From NCBI RefSeq assembly GCF_013266695.1, contig NZ_JABRXF010000001.1, positions 1,617,736 through 1,681,735 on the forward strand: a DNA stretch of 64,000 nucleotides, given 5' to 3'. A model generated the notes under the pieces. It was not told the origin of the DNA. It saw nothing but the letters and a program-made list of their open reading frames with translations, and did no database searches. The first letter of the stretch is position 1, and each line of letters begins with the position of its first letter. Shown here piece after piece: positions 54,677-62,498 of this stretch. The position numbers and the translations under genes were made by a program. This DNA comes from Hongsoonwoonella zoysiae. Its GTDB lineage: Bacteria; Pseudomonadota; Alphaproteobacteria; Rhizobiales; Stappiaceae.

Positions 54677-55070
54677 GCATTCCTGCGATAGTCCATGCAC
54701 CCCAGCAGCGATGTATGCAGACCGACACGCTGATGATTGATCAGACTGTCGGATGACTTTTGGATCGTCAAACTCCAATGAAATCAACACCTCCGATTCC
54801 ACCCTTACCTGTGGCCATCTCCGCTGGGTGACATGTGGGTGCCAATACTGGGTTTCAGAGCGTGTTTGTGATGCCCACGACGCCGGTGGCCCAGTTGATC
54901 GAACCTTCACCCCTACAACGAACAACCGACGCGCCTGAGCGAGCCAGCGCTGGGCGTTTGCATGTGCGCAGGCATACACCCTCAGCACATGGCGCTACCG
55001 ACGCTGCTGGCTCATTGTAACGCTGCCGCGCGCGCAATTGTCCGTGTAGAGTGCCGGTTAGTTGCGGGTG
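54677..55070. other. Intergenic region, no gene seen
   Basis: 394 nt between the convergent HEPN-like gene and the small membrane protein. Several short open frames exist on both strands but none has a ribosome site or recognisable content. No repeats or RNA gene seen. Confidence 0.4.
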
Positions 55071-55370
55071 CTATTCCCACTCGCCCGCGTGATACCGTCG
55101 CCACAACTCGCGCCTGACCCGGCGCCACTTGCCCTGCTCGTAGGTATCCGACCTGTACCACTGCTCTTCCTCATAGCCGCGTGCCCAATCTTCTGCATCG
55201 GGCCCATGCTGGGCTATCAGGTCGTCAACGATAGCGTTGATCTTCGCCTTTGGGATCGCGAGGGGCTTTAGGCGAAATTGCCAAGCGTGCCAGACCGCCA
55301 CTCCGCCGAAAAGCAGCACAAACGCCGGAACGGCAGGGTAGGACCGCATGAAGTCGAATATTGCTTGCAT
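55071..55370 (-). CDS. Small membrane-anchored hypothetical protein
   Basis: 99 residues from MQAIFDFMRS (a start 9 codons earlier lies within the operator region). One TM helix near the N-terminus (VPAFVLLFGGVAVWHAW) followed by a charged cytoplasmic tail rich in Trp, Arg and Glu (GYEEEQWYRSDTYEQGKWRR). Divergent from the XRE regulator gene 84 nt away, so the regulator may control it. No family recognised. Confidence 0.55.
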   Translation of the reverse strand: MQAIFDFMRSYPAVPAFVLLFGGVAVWHAWQFRLKPLAIPKAKINAIVDDLIAQHGPDAEDWARGYEEEQWYRSDTYEQGKWRRVRRELWRRYHAGEWE

Positions 55371-55387
55371 CCAGAAACCACAGGATT

Positions 55388-55451
55388 TGTTCAGCATATA
55401 CAGAACATATTCTACATGGACGCGGTCAGGCCGTCAGGAACATTTTGTTCC
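55388..55451. promoter_or_regulatory. Operator-like inverted repeats between divergent genes
   Basis: TGTTC (55388-55392) and GAACA (55403-55407) form one inverted repeat; GGAACATTTTGTTCC (55437-55451) is a second with the same GAACA/TGTTC core, ending 2 nt before the regulator's ATG. The shared core suggests binding by the XRE protein. Confidence 0.6.
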
Positions 55452-55453
55452 GC

Positions 55454-55783
55454 ATGGACATATTCGCAAATAACCTGAAAGACCGCGCACATGAGCTGGG
55501 GCTATCCAACGCCGAAGTCGCTCGCAGGGTTGGATTAAGTGAACGCAGGTATGCGCACTATGTCAGTGGCCGCAATGAACCAGACTTGGCGATGTTGCTG
55601 AAAATTGCCGAGGTTTTGCAGTCGACGCCGAACGAGTTGTTGGGACTTGATCGCGAGAAGGCGGACGGGCCGCGAGACATCCTCATTGACCGCCTCAACG
55701 CGGTTGCCGCCGTGATGACCGACGATGATCTGCAAGCCGCCATTGCGCAGGCCGAGGCCATCTTAGCCATGCGCCGGAAGTAA
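55454..55783 (+). CDS. XRE family transcriptional regulator
   Basis: 109 residues. The helix-turn-helix is clear: LKDRAHELGLSNAEVARRVG and LSERRYAHYVSGRNEPDLAM. The tail (DILIDRLNAVAAVMTDDDLQ) may mediate dimerisation. It is divergent from the small membrane protein and has palindromes up to its start codon, with no Shine-Dalgarno sequence between them, so translation may be leaderless or poorly efficient. It could be the island's repressor. Confidence 0.85.
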   Translation: MDIFANNLKDRAHELGLSNAEVARRVGLSERRYAHYVSGRNEPDLAMLLKIAEVLQSTPNELLGLDREKADGPRDILIDRLNAVAAVMTDDDLQAAIAQAEAILAMRRK

Positions 55784-55857
55784 TCTAGGATTTTCCCTGA
55801 CAAGGCCGATTTGGTCGTCTTATTAGATAGATCGTCCAGCCACAAAGGAGACGATCA

Positions 55858-56061
55858 ATGGCCGACATCATCACCCTCAAGCAGCTCTGCACCGAACTGA
55901 AGCTCGATCCTCGCGAGGCCCGCGAACGCCTGCGCTCGGCAGCACGTGATCCAAAGAAGCACCCCGAACTGGCGAAGCTGCACAAGCCCCGCGCTCCGTG
56001 GAGCTGGGTCAAGGGATCGACTGGGGAGAAGGAGGCGAGGGCTTTATTTACGCGAAAGTGA
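55858..56061 (+). CDS. Small hypothetical protein (possible DNA-binding)
   Basis: 67 residues with a strong AAAGGAGAC site 8 nt before ATG. The N-terminus (ITLKQLCTELKLDPREARER) looks like a MerR/excisionase-type helix-turn-helix and the C-terminus is PWSWVKGSTGEKEARALF. Similar short proteins occur in alphaproteobacterial genomes, from memory. Too short for the usual gene finders to judge, but the ribosome site and length argue it is real. Confidence 0.65.
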   Translation: MADIITLKQLCTELKLDPREARERLRSAARDPKKHPELAKLHKPRAPWSWVKGSTGEKEARALFTRK

Positions 56062-56154
56062 AATTCGAAAAAACGTATCGCCTGCATTATGGCCTTTTTT
56101 CGAGAGCGTTAGTGCAACCCTAAACACGTCCTTGTGGTCGTGGCGAACTTGAGT

Positions 56155-56183
56155 GCCCCAAGCGATTTTGGGTCGCTTGGGGC
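56155..56183. terminator. Strong hairpin between convergent genes
   Basis: GCCCCAAGCGA and TCGCTTGGGGC form a perfect 11-bp stem with a 7-nt loop, 93 nt after the small gene and 51 nt beyond the vsr stop. No long T-run, but position fits a bidirectional terminator. Confidence 0.6.
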
Positions 56184-56234
56184 TATATTCTGGTTGTGTC
56201 TAAATCGTCTTTCCTCTGAACCTTTCTTCGCATT

Positions 56235-56648
56235 TCAAGCCGGCGTTGATGTCAAGATTTCCTCGTATAGTTGTTCCAGTCTTTCTGGGATGATTTCACA
56301 CTCCCAAATGATGATTGGTTTCCAGCCGATGTCCCTTAGAGCTTTTTGTGCTCCTAGGTCTCTCGATACGTTGGCTGCCAGTTTCTTGGCCCAGAATTCC
56401 TTCCTACTATCAGGTAACTTTGCCTTTCGGCATCCCGGATGTTGGTGCCAGAAGCAGCCGTGCACGAACACGGCGACATGCCTAGATGTGAACACCAGGT
56501 CGGGTTTGCCGGGAAAGTCACTCCGGTGCAGGTGATAACGGAGACCGCGACGATGCAAGAAGCGGCGAACAGCTAGCTCTGGCTTGCTGTCCTTGCCTCG
56601 CACTTTAGCCATGATCTGACTACGTTTCTTTGGATCGTAGATGTCCAT
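56235..56648 (-). CDS. vsr: Very short patch repair endonuclease Vsr
   Basis: 137 residues from MDIYDPKKRSQIMAKVRGKD, the family start; 18 codons upstream are not conserved. Catalytic Asp50 in FPGKPDLVF, zinc/active-site residues in VFVHGCFWHQHPGC and the IIIWECEI strand are intact. Vsr nicks T:G mismatches made by deamination of 5-methylcytosine. It is divergent from the C5-methyltransferase gene that creates the risk, as in dcm-vsr pairs. Confidence 0.95.
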   Translation of the reverse strand: MDIYDPKKRSQIMAKVRGKDSKPELAVRRFLHRRGLRYHLHRSDFPGKPDLVFTSRHVAVFVHGCFWHQHPGCRKAKLPDSRKEFWAKKLAANVSRDLGAQKALRDIGWKPIIIWECEIIPERLEQLYEEILTSTPA

Positions 56649-56761
56649 GCCGATTTTGCTATTCGCAATGCACCCGTCGTACGTTAAACAAATAGAGAAC
56701 ACATCAAATTGCGCCGAGTCACTTCTGTGGCTCTGAAAGCTTGTGGCGTGGCGGCAGGAGC

Positions 56762-57868
56762 ATGATGATACTAACAGCTATCGAGAGTTTTTGTGGAGCA
56801 GGTGGGATGTCAGTAGGTCTGCGGCAAGCGGGCTTTGACGTGAAATTTGCTTTCGATAACGACCAAATGTCGGTGGAGACCTATCGCCACAATATTGCTC
56901 CTCATGTTGAAATACTCGATGCCAGTTCCGTATCGGGGGCCGAGTTGATGGAGCGAGCCGGCCTTTCCGCAGGCGATCTCGACCTATTTTCAGGCGGGCC
57001 GCCGTGCCAAGGCTTTTCTAAACAACGTAGAGGTGCGGCTGCTTTAGATGATCCACGCAATGGCTTGGTGGGCCATTTTGCTAGGTTGGTGGGAGAGACT
57101 TCACCAAAGGCGTTCCTTTTCGAGAATGTCCAGATTTTTGGGCAGAAGCGCGGCAGGAAGCTAATTGATGAGCTTTCCGAAAAGCTGTCCGACTACGAAG
57201 TTTATGACTTCTTTGCGTGCTCTTCCGATTTTGGTATTGCCCAATCCAGAGGGCGTTTTCTTATGATCGGACTTCGAAAAGACCTTAGTGCTGCGCCACC
57301 ACTATTACCCACGTCAGACGAGCGGATGACGGTGAAAGATGCAATTGGCGATCTCCCTGAGCCGCCCGCCGACTACACAGAGCACCCAGAAGTGCCCAAT
57401 CATATCCAGTGCAAGATCACTGAAATGAATAGGCTAAGGATTTCCCATGTACCTCCGGGAGGAGGTTGGCGGGAAATTCCTTATGATTTACGTCTGCCTT
57501 GCCACCAGCGAGTGGATACAAGCAAAGGTGGCTGGCCCGATGTTTATGGGCGCCTGAGTTGGGATGGTGTGTGCCCTACGATCACGGGGGGATTCGATAG
57601 CTTCTCAAGGGGGCGCTATGCTCACCCGGATCAAGATCGGTCAATTACTCCTCGGGAAGCTGCGCGTCTTCAGGGGTTTGAAGACAGTTTCCGTTTTTTA
57701 GGTAATCGCGCGGATGTCCGCCGAATGATCGGAAATGCAGTACCACCGCCGTTAGCCAAAGCAGCCGGCGATGCGATCATTCGCTCGCTTACGCGAACGG
57801 CCGGCCGGAAGGAACCAGCTTACTGTCCTCAGAAAGATGAGCGGCAATCGAGGTCCGTGTCAGTTTAG
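56762..57868 (+). CDS. DNA (cytosine-5) methyltransferase
   Basis: 368 residues starting MMILTAIESFCGAGGMSVGL (motif I, SAM site), with GGCAGGAG before the ATG. PCQGFS (81-86) carries the catalytic Cys, ENV (121-123) is motif VI, QSRGRFLMIGLR motif VIII and the end has RSITPREAARLQGFEDSF (IX) and MIGNAVPPPLAKA (X). The target recognition region (about 200-300) is not recognisable to me, so the recognition sequence is unknown. Flanked by vsr and a putative endonuclease, this is the modification half of a type II system. Confidence 0.95.
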   Translation: MMILTAIESFCGAGGMSVGLRQAGFDVKFAFDNDQMSVETYRHNIAPHVEILDASSVSGAELMERAGLSAGDLDLFSGGPPCQGFSKQRRGAAALDDPRNGLVGHFARLVGETSPKAFLFENVQIFGQKRGRKLIDELSEKLSDYEVYDFFACSSDFGIAQSRGRFLMIGLRKDLSAAPPLLPTSDERMTVKDAIGDLPEPPADYTEHPEVPNHIQCKITEMNRLRISHVPPGGGWREIPYDLRLPCHQRVDTSKGGWPDVYGRLSWDGVCPTITGGFDSFSRGRYAHPDQDRSITPREAARLQGFEDSFRFLGNRADVRRMIGNAVPPPLAKAAGDAIIRSLTRTAGRKEPAYCPQKDERQSRSVSV

Positions 57869-57921
57869 CCTAGACTCCTGAAAGGCTAAGTGTACCTTCT
57901 ACCTCAAGTTGGGGGGGTAGG

Positions 57922-58797
57922 ATGCACGAAGTCCAGAAGCAATACAAAGCACTAACCGAACTGGCGAAGACAACGGAACTTCGGAGTTCCGCTGTTGCCG
58001 ACCAACTTGCGCACCTTTGCTCCGAGGCCGCCAAGTTTGCCGAGGAGCTGACCATCGAAGAGGTGAACTCAAAGGTTTCTGGCAAGCGTTATGGAGTTCT
58101 TCGTCGTGCTGCTGATGGGAAACGGTCTAGGCCAATAAATCTCGACAGGTACGATGCTAAACTGGCAGAAGAATTCCTGGATACCCGCGGGCTGGCTGAC
58201 ATTGAGGATCTAAAAACGGACGAGCGTGGGTGCTTGCTCTATTCAATGGTAATGTCTTTTTGTGCGGCCAATGACATTTTGAAATCCGGGGATCAAAAGA
58301 GCCCCGGCACTTTCTTTGAAATTTTTGTGGGGCATCTCTTTTCCGCTAAATACGAACTTGACCCTATGAAGCATATCCAGGTCTTGAACCTTGATGCCGA
58401 TAGTAAATTGCCAACTGATTTCATATTTGACCTCGGTCCCGAGAAGAGCAAAATCCACCTTCCGATCAAGCTATCGACTCGCGAACGTGTTGTGCAGGTC
58501 TGGGCTCATCAGCGCGTGTTAGACGGTGTATTTGGGACTGAGCGATTTAAAGGCGTATTGGTTATCCTCGCCGAGACCAATTATCAAGGAAAAGATAATT
58601 CTGTAGTGGAAGTTTGCCTGCCAAAGCAGTGGGCCGTCTATCAAATGTTCATCGCCCGAATGTTCCGCGTTTATTATTTGGACGTACCCGACAAATACCG
58701 CGAATTGGGAAAGCTATACCCCTTCATCCAAGTTCGCGATTTCGCCGATTTCTTTGATGAGGCGGATAAGATTGTTGGCCCACCTGAGACGCTCTGA
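57922..58797 (+). CDS. Putative type II restriction endonuclease
   Basis: 291 residues, 53 nt after the methyltransferase. A possible PD-(D/E)xK-like core is E133 in SPGTFFEIFVGHLF, D166 in KLPTDFIFDLG and K183 in HLPIKLSTRERVVQVWAHQR; the proline in PIK where an acidic residue is usual makes it a variant or a different site. No other domain is visible. Position beside a C5-methyltransferase and vsr is the main reason for the call. AT-rich like the other genes of the module. Confidence 0.72.
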   Translation: MHEVQKQYKALTELAKTTELRSSAVADQLAHLCSEAAKFAEELTIEEVNSKVSGKRYGVLRRAADGKRSRPINLDRYDAKLAEEFLDTRGLADIEDLKTDERGCLLYSMVMSFCAANDILKSGDQKSPGTFFEIFVGHLFSAKYELDPMKHIQVLNLDADSKLPTDFIFDLGPEKSKIHLPIKLSTRERVVQVWAHQRVLDGVFGTERFKGVLVILAETNYQGKDNSVVEVCLPKQWAVYQMFIARMFRVYYLDVPDKYRELGKLYPFIQVRDFADFFDEADKIVGPPETL

Positions 58798-58842
58798 GGC
58801 CGCGTTTTGGGTTTAATTTGAAGCTGCTCTGGGTTTCCTCTA

Positions 58843-59690
58843 GGTCGTGTGGACAAACAGGATTCCCATTTCACCTGAGGTGTGATTCAACGCTGCTCTT
58901 TGAGGAGGGTAGCTTTGATTCGAGGATTGATGAGCGATGCGGAATGGGCGTTCTTCGCGCCGTTTCTGATCGAGGGCCGCTCTCGTGGTGGCCGGCGGCC
59001 GCAGGATCACCGCAAGGTGCTGGACGGCATTTTCTGGATCACGCGGACGGGCTCGCCTTGGTGTGATCTTCCGGCTGAGTTCGGCAACTGGAACTCCATC
59101 CATCGTCAGTATCGCCGCTGGACGGAAGCCGGCGTCTGGGACGTGATGCTGGCCGCCCTTGCCGAAAGCGACGCGGCCGACACCACCATGCAGATGATCG
59201 ACAGCACGATCGTGAGGGCGCACCAGCACGCCGCCGGCGGAAAAGGGGGATCCACAAAAATGCTATTGGCCGTTCGCGCGGTGGGCTTACGACCAAGCTT
59301 CATACCCGAACGGATGCGCAGGGCCTCGCCATCGGCTTCTGCCTGACGCCCGGCCAGGCCTCGGACATGGCCGCCTACGAGAAACTGATGCAGGAGGAGG
59401 CGCCAGATCCGACCGCGATGCTGGCCGACAAGGGGTATGACAGCGACGCCATACGTGGTGATCTTGAGCGGCGTGGCGCAGACTCGGTGATCCCGACAAA
59501 GTCAAACCGCAGGGTTCAGCGCCCGATCGAAAAACCCAAATACGCGCTGCGCAATCGCATCGAGCGCCTCTTCAATCGCCTCAAGCACTCACGCCGCATC
59601 GCCACGCGATACGACAAGCTCGCTTCCAGCTTCCTCGCCTTCGTTCAACTCGCTACGATCAGACAGTGGATCAGGTTTGTCCACACGACC
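58843..59690 (+). mobile_element. IS5-family insertion sequence (IS427-type), 848 bp
   Basis: The ends are perfect 16-bp inverted repeats GGTCGTGTGGACAAAC and its complement, each flanked by TA (58841-58842 and 59691-59692), the target duplication within CTAG that IS427-group elements use. It lies 45 nt after the endonuclease gene, inside the island near its right end. Confidence 0.92.
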
Positions 59691-59693
59691 TAG
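58930..59693 (+). CDS. IS5-family transposase, two frames joined by a -1 frameshift
   Basis: Frame one starts MSDAEWAFFAPFLIEGRSRG and includes the first catalytic Asp (MQMIDSTIVRAH); frame two continues NAIGRSRGGLTTKLHT through LTPGQASDMAAYEKL, the second Asp (ADKGYDSD) and Glu (RIERLFNRLKHSR). The switch is at the A5 run 59256-59260, re-reading one A, as expected for programmed -1 frameshifting in this group. The stop TAG consists of the TA target duplication plus the next G, so it lies outside the element. A decay frameshift is possible but the frame content on both sides is intact. Confidence 0.87.
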
Positions 59694-59904
59694 TTTTGCT
59701 TTTCTTGCGTAGTTGGAAAGCGAGTAATCGAACGCCGCTGATGTTAAGAGTCGCTTTAGGCGAAAAGCCTTCGGCCGGGCAAGTCGCCTCGCTCTTTCGC
59801 ATTCAAGCCCACGCAATTTTCACCCAAATGGAACCCCGGACGTTTTACGCACGGAACTCTCAGCGGGGAAGTCAGTCTAATAGCCTGCAATATATAGGAA
59901 ATTT

Positions 59905-59981
59905 TGGTAGCGGAGGAGGGACTTGAACCCCCGACACGCGGATTATGATTCCGCTGCTCTAACCAGCTGAGCTACTCCGCC
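59905..59981 (-). tRNA. tRNA-Met (CAT anticodon)
   Basis: 77 nt with encoded CCA (59905-59907). Acceptor GGCGGAG pairs with CTCCGCT (one G-U), D-arm GCTC/GAGC, anticodon stem GCGGA/TCCGC with loop ATCATAA (anticodon CAT), T-arm CGGGG/TTCAAGT/CCCTC-type. Sequence fits the alphaproteobacterial elongator methionine tRNA; a CAT-anticodon tRNA-Ile2 is a less likely alternative. Its 3' half is the island attachment site. Confidence 0.95.
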
Positions 59982-60150
59982 GCCTTCTATGCCGGCGATG
60001 GCGCCGACTGCGAGATTGGCGAGCATATAGGAGAGCCTTGCGCGTCCTGTCAAGCGCGGTCGGAAGGTTTCCACGCTCATGATTGCCAATCGGCGTGTTT
60101 CAAGGAAACCGAGAGGGTCTCCCGAGGTTTTATCGTTAGGAAGGCGCGTG

Positions 60151-60816
60151 TTACGAGCGTTCGAACACGAGCATGGAGAATAGCCCGAAGGGCGGCAGCG
60201 AAACGTCGCTGACACACTTCATCCGCGTTGCGGCAAGCAGCCTTTCCCTGGGAAAGGCCGGGTCCCACCCGAGATATTTACCCCAGCGTGCCAGCCTTCT
60301 TTCGCCCCAGGCGCGGATGCCGTGCTTGGCTGCGAAATGGTTGACGACGATAACCTTGCCGCCCGGGCGCACGATGCGTTCGAGTTCGCGGAACACGGCT
60401 GCCGGATCCGGCACCACCGTCATCACGTACATGACGGCGGCGACGTCGAACGCGCCATCCGGAAAGTCCATATCTGCCGCATCCATGGCGCGAAGCGCCG
60501 CGACGTTCGAAAGTTTCTTCCTGCGCACCCGCTCTTCCGCCCGCGCTAACATGTCCCGCGACAAGTCGATGCCGGTTACCTGAACGTCTTCTCGATAATC
60601 GGGCAACGACAGGCCGGTGCCGACGCCAACCTCAAGCACGGTGCCGCCAATATGGTTGGCCTCGCGTACCGCTGCACGACGCCCGAAATAGAGCGGGCCC
60701 GTAAACACGGCGTCATAGAAGGGGGCCCAGCGGGAGTAGGCGGCATTCACGCTGTCGAGATCGACCGCGCTATTGCCGCTGCCGTTATTCCGTGGATCCG
60801 ATGTGCCTTCTTTCAT
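60151..60816 (-). CDS. pmtA: PmtA-like phospholipid N-methyltransferase (class I SAM methyltransferase)
   Basis: 221 residues from [14 protein letters not shown], overlapping the mnmA stop by 4 nt. [20 protein letters not shown] followed by [15 protein letters not shown] (SAM motif I) and [11 protein letters not shown] are the signature of the Rhodobacter-type phosphatidylethanolamine N-methyltransferases, which make phosphatidylcholine by three methylations. The C-terminal [20 protein letters not shown] is also family-like. Related methyltransferases exist, so activity is inferred. Confidence 0.82.
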   Translation of the reverse strand: MKEGTSDPRNNGSGNSAVDLDSVNAAYSRWAPFYDAVFTGPLYFGRRAAVREANHIGGTVLEVGVGTGLSLPDYREDVQVTGIDLSRDMLARAEERVRRKKLSNVAALRAMDAADMDFPDGAFDVAAVMYVMTVVPDPAAVFRELERIVRPGGKVIVVNHFAAKHGIRAWGERRLARWGKYLGWDPAFPRERLLAATRMKCVSDVSLPPFGLFSMLVFERS

Positions 60817-61997
60817 CCGCTGAATGCGCTTGCGACGCTTGCGCGAACAGCACCCTCGGCCGTTGCCGCGCGCTCGGTACGGTCGATCCATCCGCCTCCG
60901 AGCACCCGAGCGTCTTCTTCGTCATTGTCGAAGAAGACGCAAGCCTGGCCCGGTGCGATGCCGGTCTCGCCATCGGCGAGTTCCACCATCACGCCGTCAT
61001 TGCCGACGGTCAATACCGCCGCGCGCGGCGGGCGCGTGGAGCGCACCTTCACGAAAAGTTCCATGCCTTCAGGCGGGATGTCCGAAAGTTCCCCGTCGCC
61101 CAGCCAGTTTACATCGCGCAGTGCGATTCGGCGCGTAGCCAAAGCTTCGCGCGGGCCCACGATAACCCGGCTTCCATCGGCATCGAGATGCACGACATAG
61201 AGCGGTTCGCCCGTCGCCACGCCGATCCCGCGACGCTGGCCGATCGTGTAGTGAATGATGCCCTCGTGACGTCCGAGTACGCGCCCGTCAAGATGAACGA
61301 TGTCACCCGGCTCCGCCGCGCCGGGCTTAAGCCGTTCGATGACGTCGGAATACTTGCCCTTTGGTACGAAGCAGATGTCCTGGCTGTCCTGCTTGTCGGC
61401 AATCGACAGACCGAATTCACGCGCAAGTTCGCGGGTTTCCGGCTTGGTCAGGCCACCAAGGGGAAAGCGCAGGAAATCAAGCTGCTCTTGTGTTGTAGCA
61501 AAGAGGAAATAGCTCTGGTCACGGTCAAGATCGGCGGGGCGGAACAAGGCGCGCTGGCCGTTGACGAGCCTTGTGCGCACATAATGGCCGGTTGCAAGTA
61601 CATCGGCGCCAAGCGTCTTTGCTGTTTCAAGAAGGTCGGAAAACTTGACCGTCTGGTTGCAGGACACACAAGGGATCGGCGTCTCGCCGGCAATATAGCT
61701 TTCGGCGAACCGGTCGATCACGGCTTCCTTGAAGCGCTTTTCGTAGTCGAGAACGTAATGGGGAATGCCCAGACGCTCGGCCACGCGGCGTGCGTCGTGA
61801 ATGTCCTGCCCCGCACAGCAGGCGCCCGCGCGATGTACGGCTTCCCCGTGATCGTAAAGCTGCAGCGTCACGCCGATAACGTCATAGCCCTCGCGCTTCA
61901 TCAGCCCTGCAACGACGGAAGAATCCACACCGCCTGACATCGCCACGACGACACGCGTGTCCTCTGGGCGGCGCGGCAGGTCGAGACTGTTCAACAT
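60813..61997 (-). CDS. mnmA: tRNA 2-thiouridylase MnmA
   Basis: 394 residues. PP-loop [15 protein letters not shown] for ATP, the catalytic cysteines in [15 protein letters not shown] and [13 protein letters not shown], and GHYVRTR identify MnmA, which adds sulfur to U34 of tRNA-Lys, -Glu and -Gln. Start at [16 protein letters not shown]; the open frame upstream is non-coding. The next gene in the operon is pmtA. Confidence 0.96.
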   Translation of the reverse strand: MLNSLDLPRRPEDTRVVVAMSGGVDSSVVAGLMKREGYDVIGVTLQLYDHGEAVHRAGACCAGQDIHDARRVAERLGIPHYVLDYEKRFKEAVIDRFAESYIAGETPIPCVSCNQTVKFSDLLETAKTLGADVLATGHYVRTRLVNGQRALFRPADLDRDQSYFLFATTQEQLDFLRFPLGGLTKPETRELAREFGLSIADKQDSQDICFVPKGKYSDVIERLKPGAAEPGDIVHLDGRVLGRHEGIIHYTIGQRRGIGVATGEPLYVVHLDADGSRVIVGPREALATRRIALRDVNWLGDGELSDIPPEGMELFVKVRSTRPPRAAVLTVGNDGVMVELADGETGIAPGQACVFFDNDEEDARVLGGGWIDRTERAATAEGAVRASVASAFSG

Positions 61998-62498
61998 GGC
62001 AATTACCTCTATGGGCTGGGGAAACGATCCCCAAACTGAAAGCCCGGCGTCATCTGCCTTCCGAATTCTGCCTGTCGGCTTCGAGCATGATGCGCCTTGC
62101 CTGGCCCGGATATATGCTTCGGTTCTGGCCCGGTTGCCCGAAAGGGAATCGCAAAAGATCGACCGAACACTGTAGCAGTCGAAATAGGCAATCCCGATAC
62201 CTGCCGCAACCAGGCGAATTTGCGCCGGACTATATCGGAATGACGTCCGATTGGCCAAGGGTTCCGTTTCGCCTCAAATGAGAAGGCTCCGGAGCGGAAC
62301 CGGGCAAGGATTTCCGTCACTCGGCAAGCATTGCCGGGAACAGGCGAAGCGTCTCAAATTAATTTTAAAAAGATTGTTATATATCAGTGCCTTAAAACAC
62401 TCTTCCAATTGGCCCGAGGCTTGCAGTTAAGCGTTCGGGTCAGGGGCGGCGTCCGAGTTTCGGAATATCGCTGCCGGTTTTTGGCAACGGAGAGTGCG
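61998..62498. other. Intergenic region between mnmA and the FliK-like gene
   Basis: 501 nt. It must hold the divergent mnmA promoter (no clear sequence) and carries the sigma-54 promoter at 62410. Open frames here (62009-62320 minus) look like shadows. An AT-rich tract at 62358-62400 precedes the promoter and could help DNA bending. Confidence 0.5.
62410..62425 (+). promoter_or_regulatory. Sigma-54 (RpoN) promoter
   Basis: TGGCCCGAGGCTTGCA matches the consensus TGGCACGN4TTGCW at all specified positions but one (A to C), with correct GG-GC spacing. Expected start near 62436-62438, leaving about a 60-nt leader before the TTG start at 62499. Confidence 0.8.

Larger units (their letters stand above)
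46433..59950. mobile_element. tRNA-Met integrated genomic island (phage-satellite-like), about 13.5 kb
   Basis: Bounded by exact 46-bp direct repeats of the tRNA-Met 3' half; the copy at 59905-59950 is part of the intact tRNA gene. It encodes a tyrosine integrase, AlpA-like regulator, primase, RecA-fold helicase, XRE repressor-like protein and several defence-type modules. Several genes (vsr, the methyltransferase, the endonuclease, the HEPN gene pair) are visibly AT-richer than the flanking chromosome. No relaxase, type IV secretion or virion gene is present. It therefore looks like an integrative element that replicates but needs a helper for transfer. Confidence 0.87.

Noticed and set aside
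54311-54988. 225-codon minus-strand frame over the zinc-ribbon gene
   Set aside because: Mostly antisense to the zinc-ribbon/HEPN-like protein, which has ordered motifs; the antisense product has none.
46433-59950. Complete prophage or conjugative element
   Set aside because: No terminase, portal, capsid, tail, lysis, relaxase or type IV secretion gene is visible, so only a dependent or satellite-like element can be claimed.
62009-62320. 103-codon minus-strand frame upstream of mnmA
   Set aside because: No ribosome site or recognisable domain; it ends just before the mnmA start and reads like non-coding leader.
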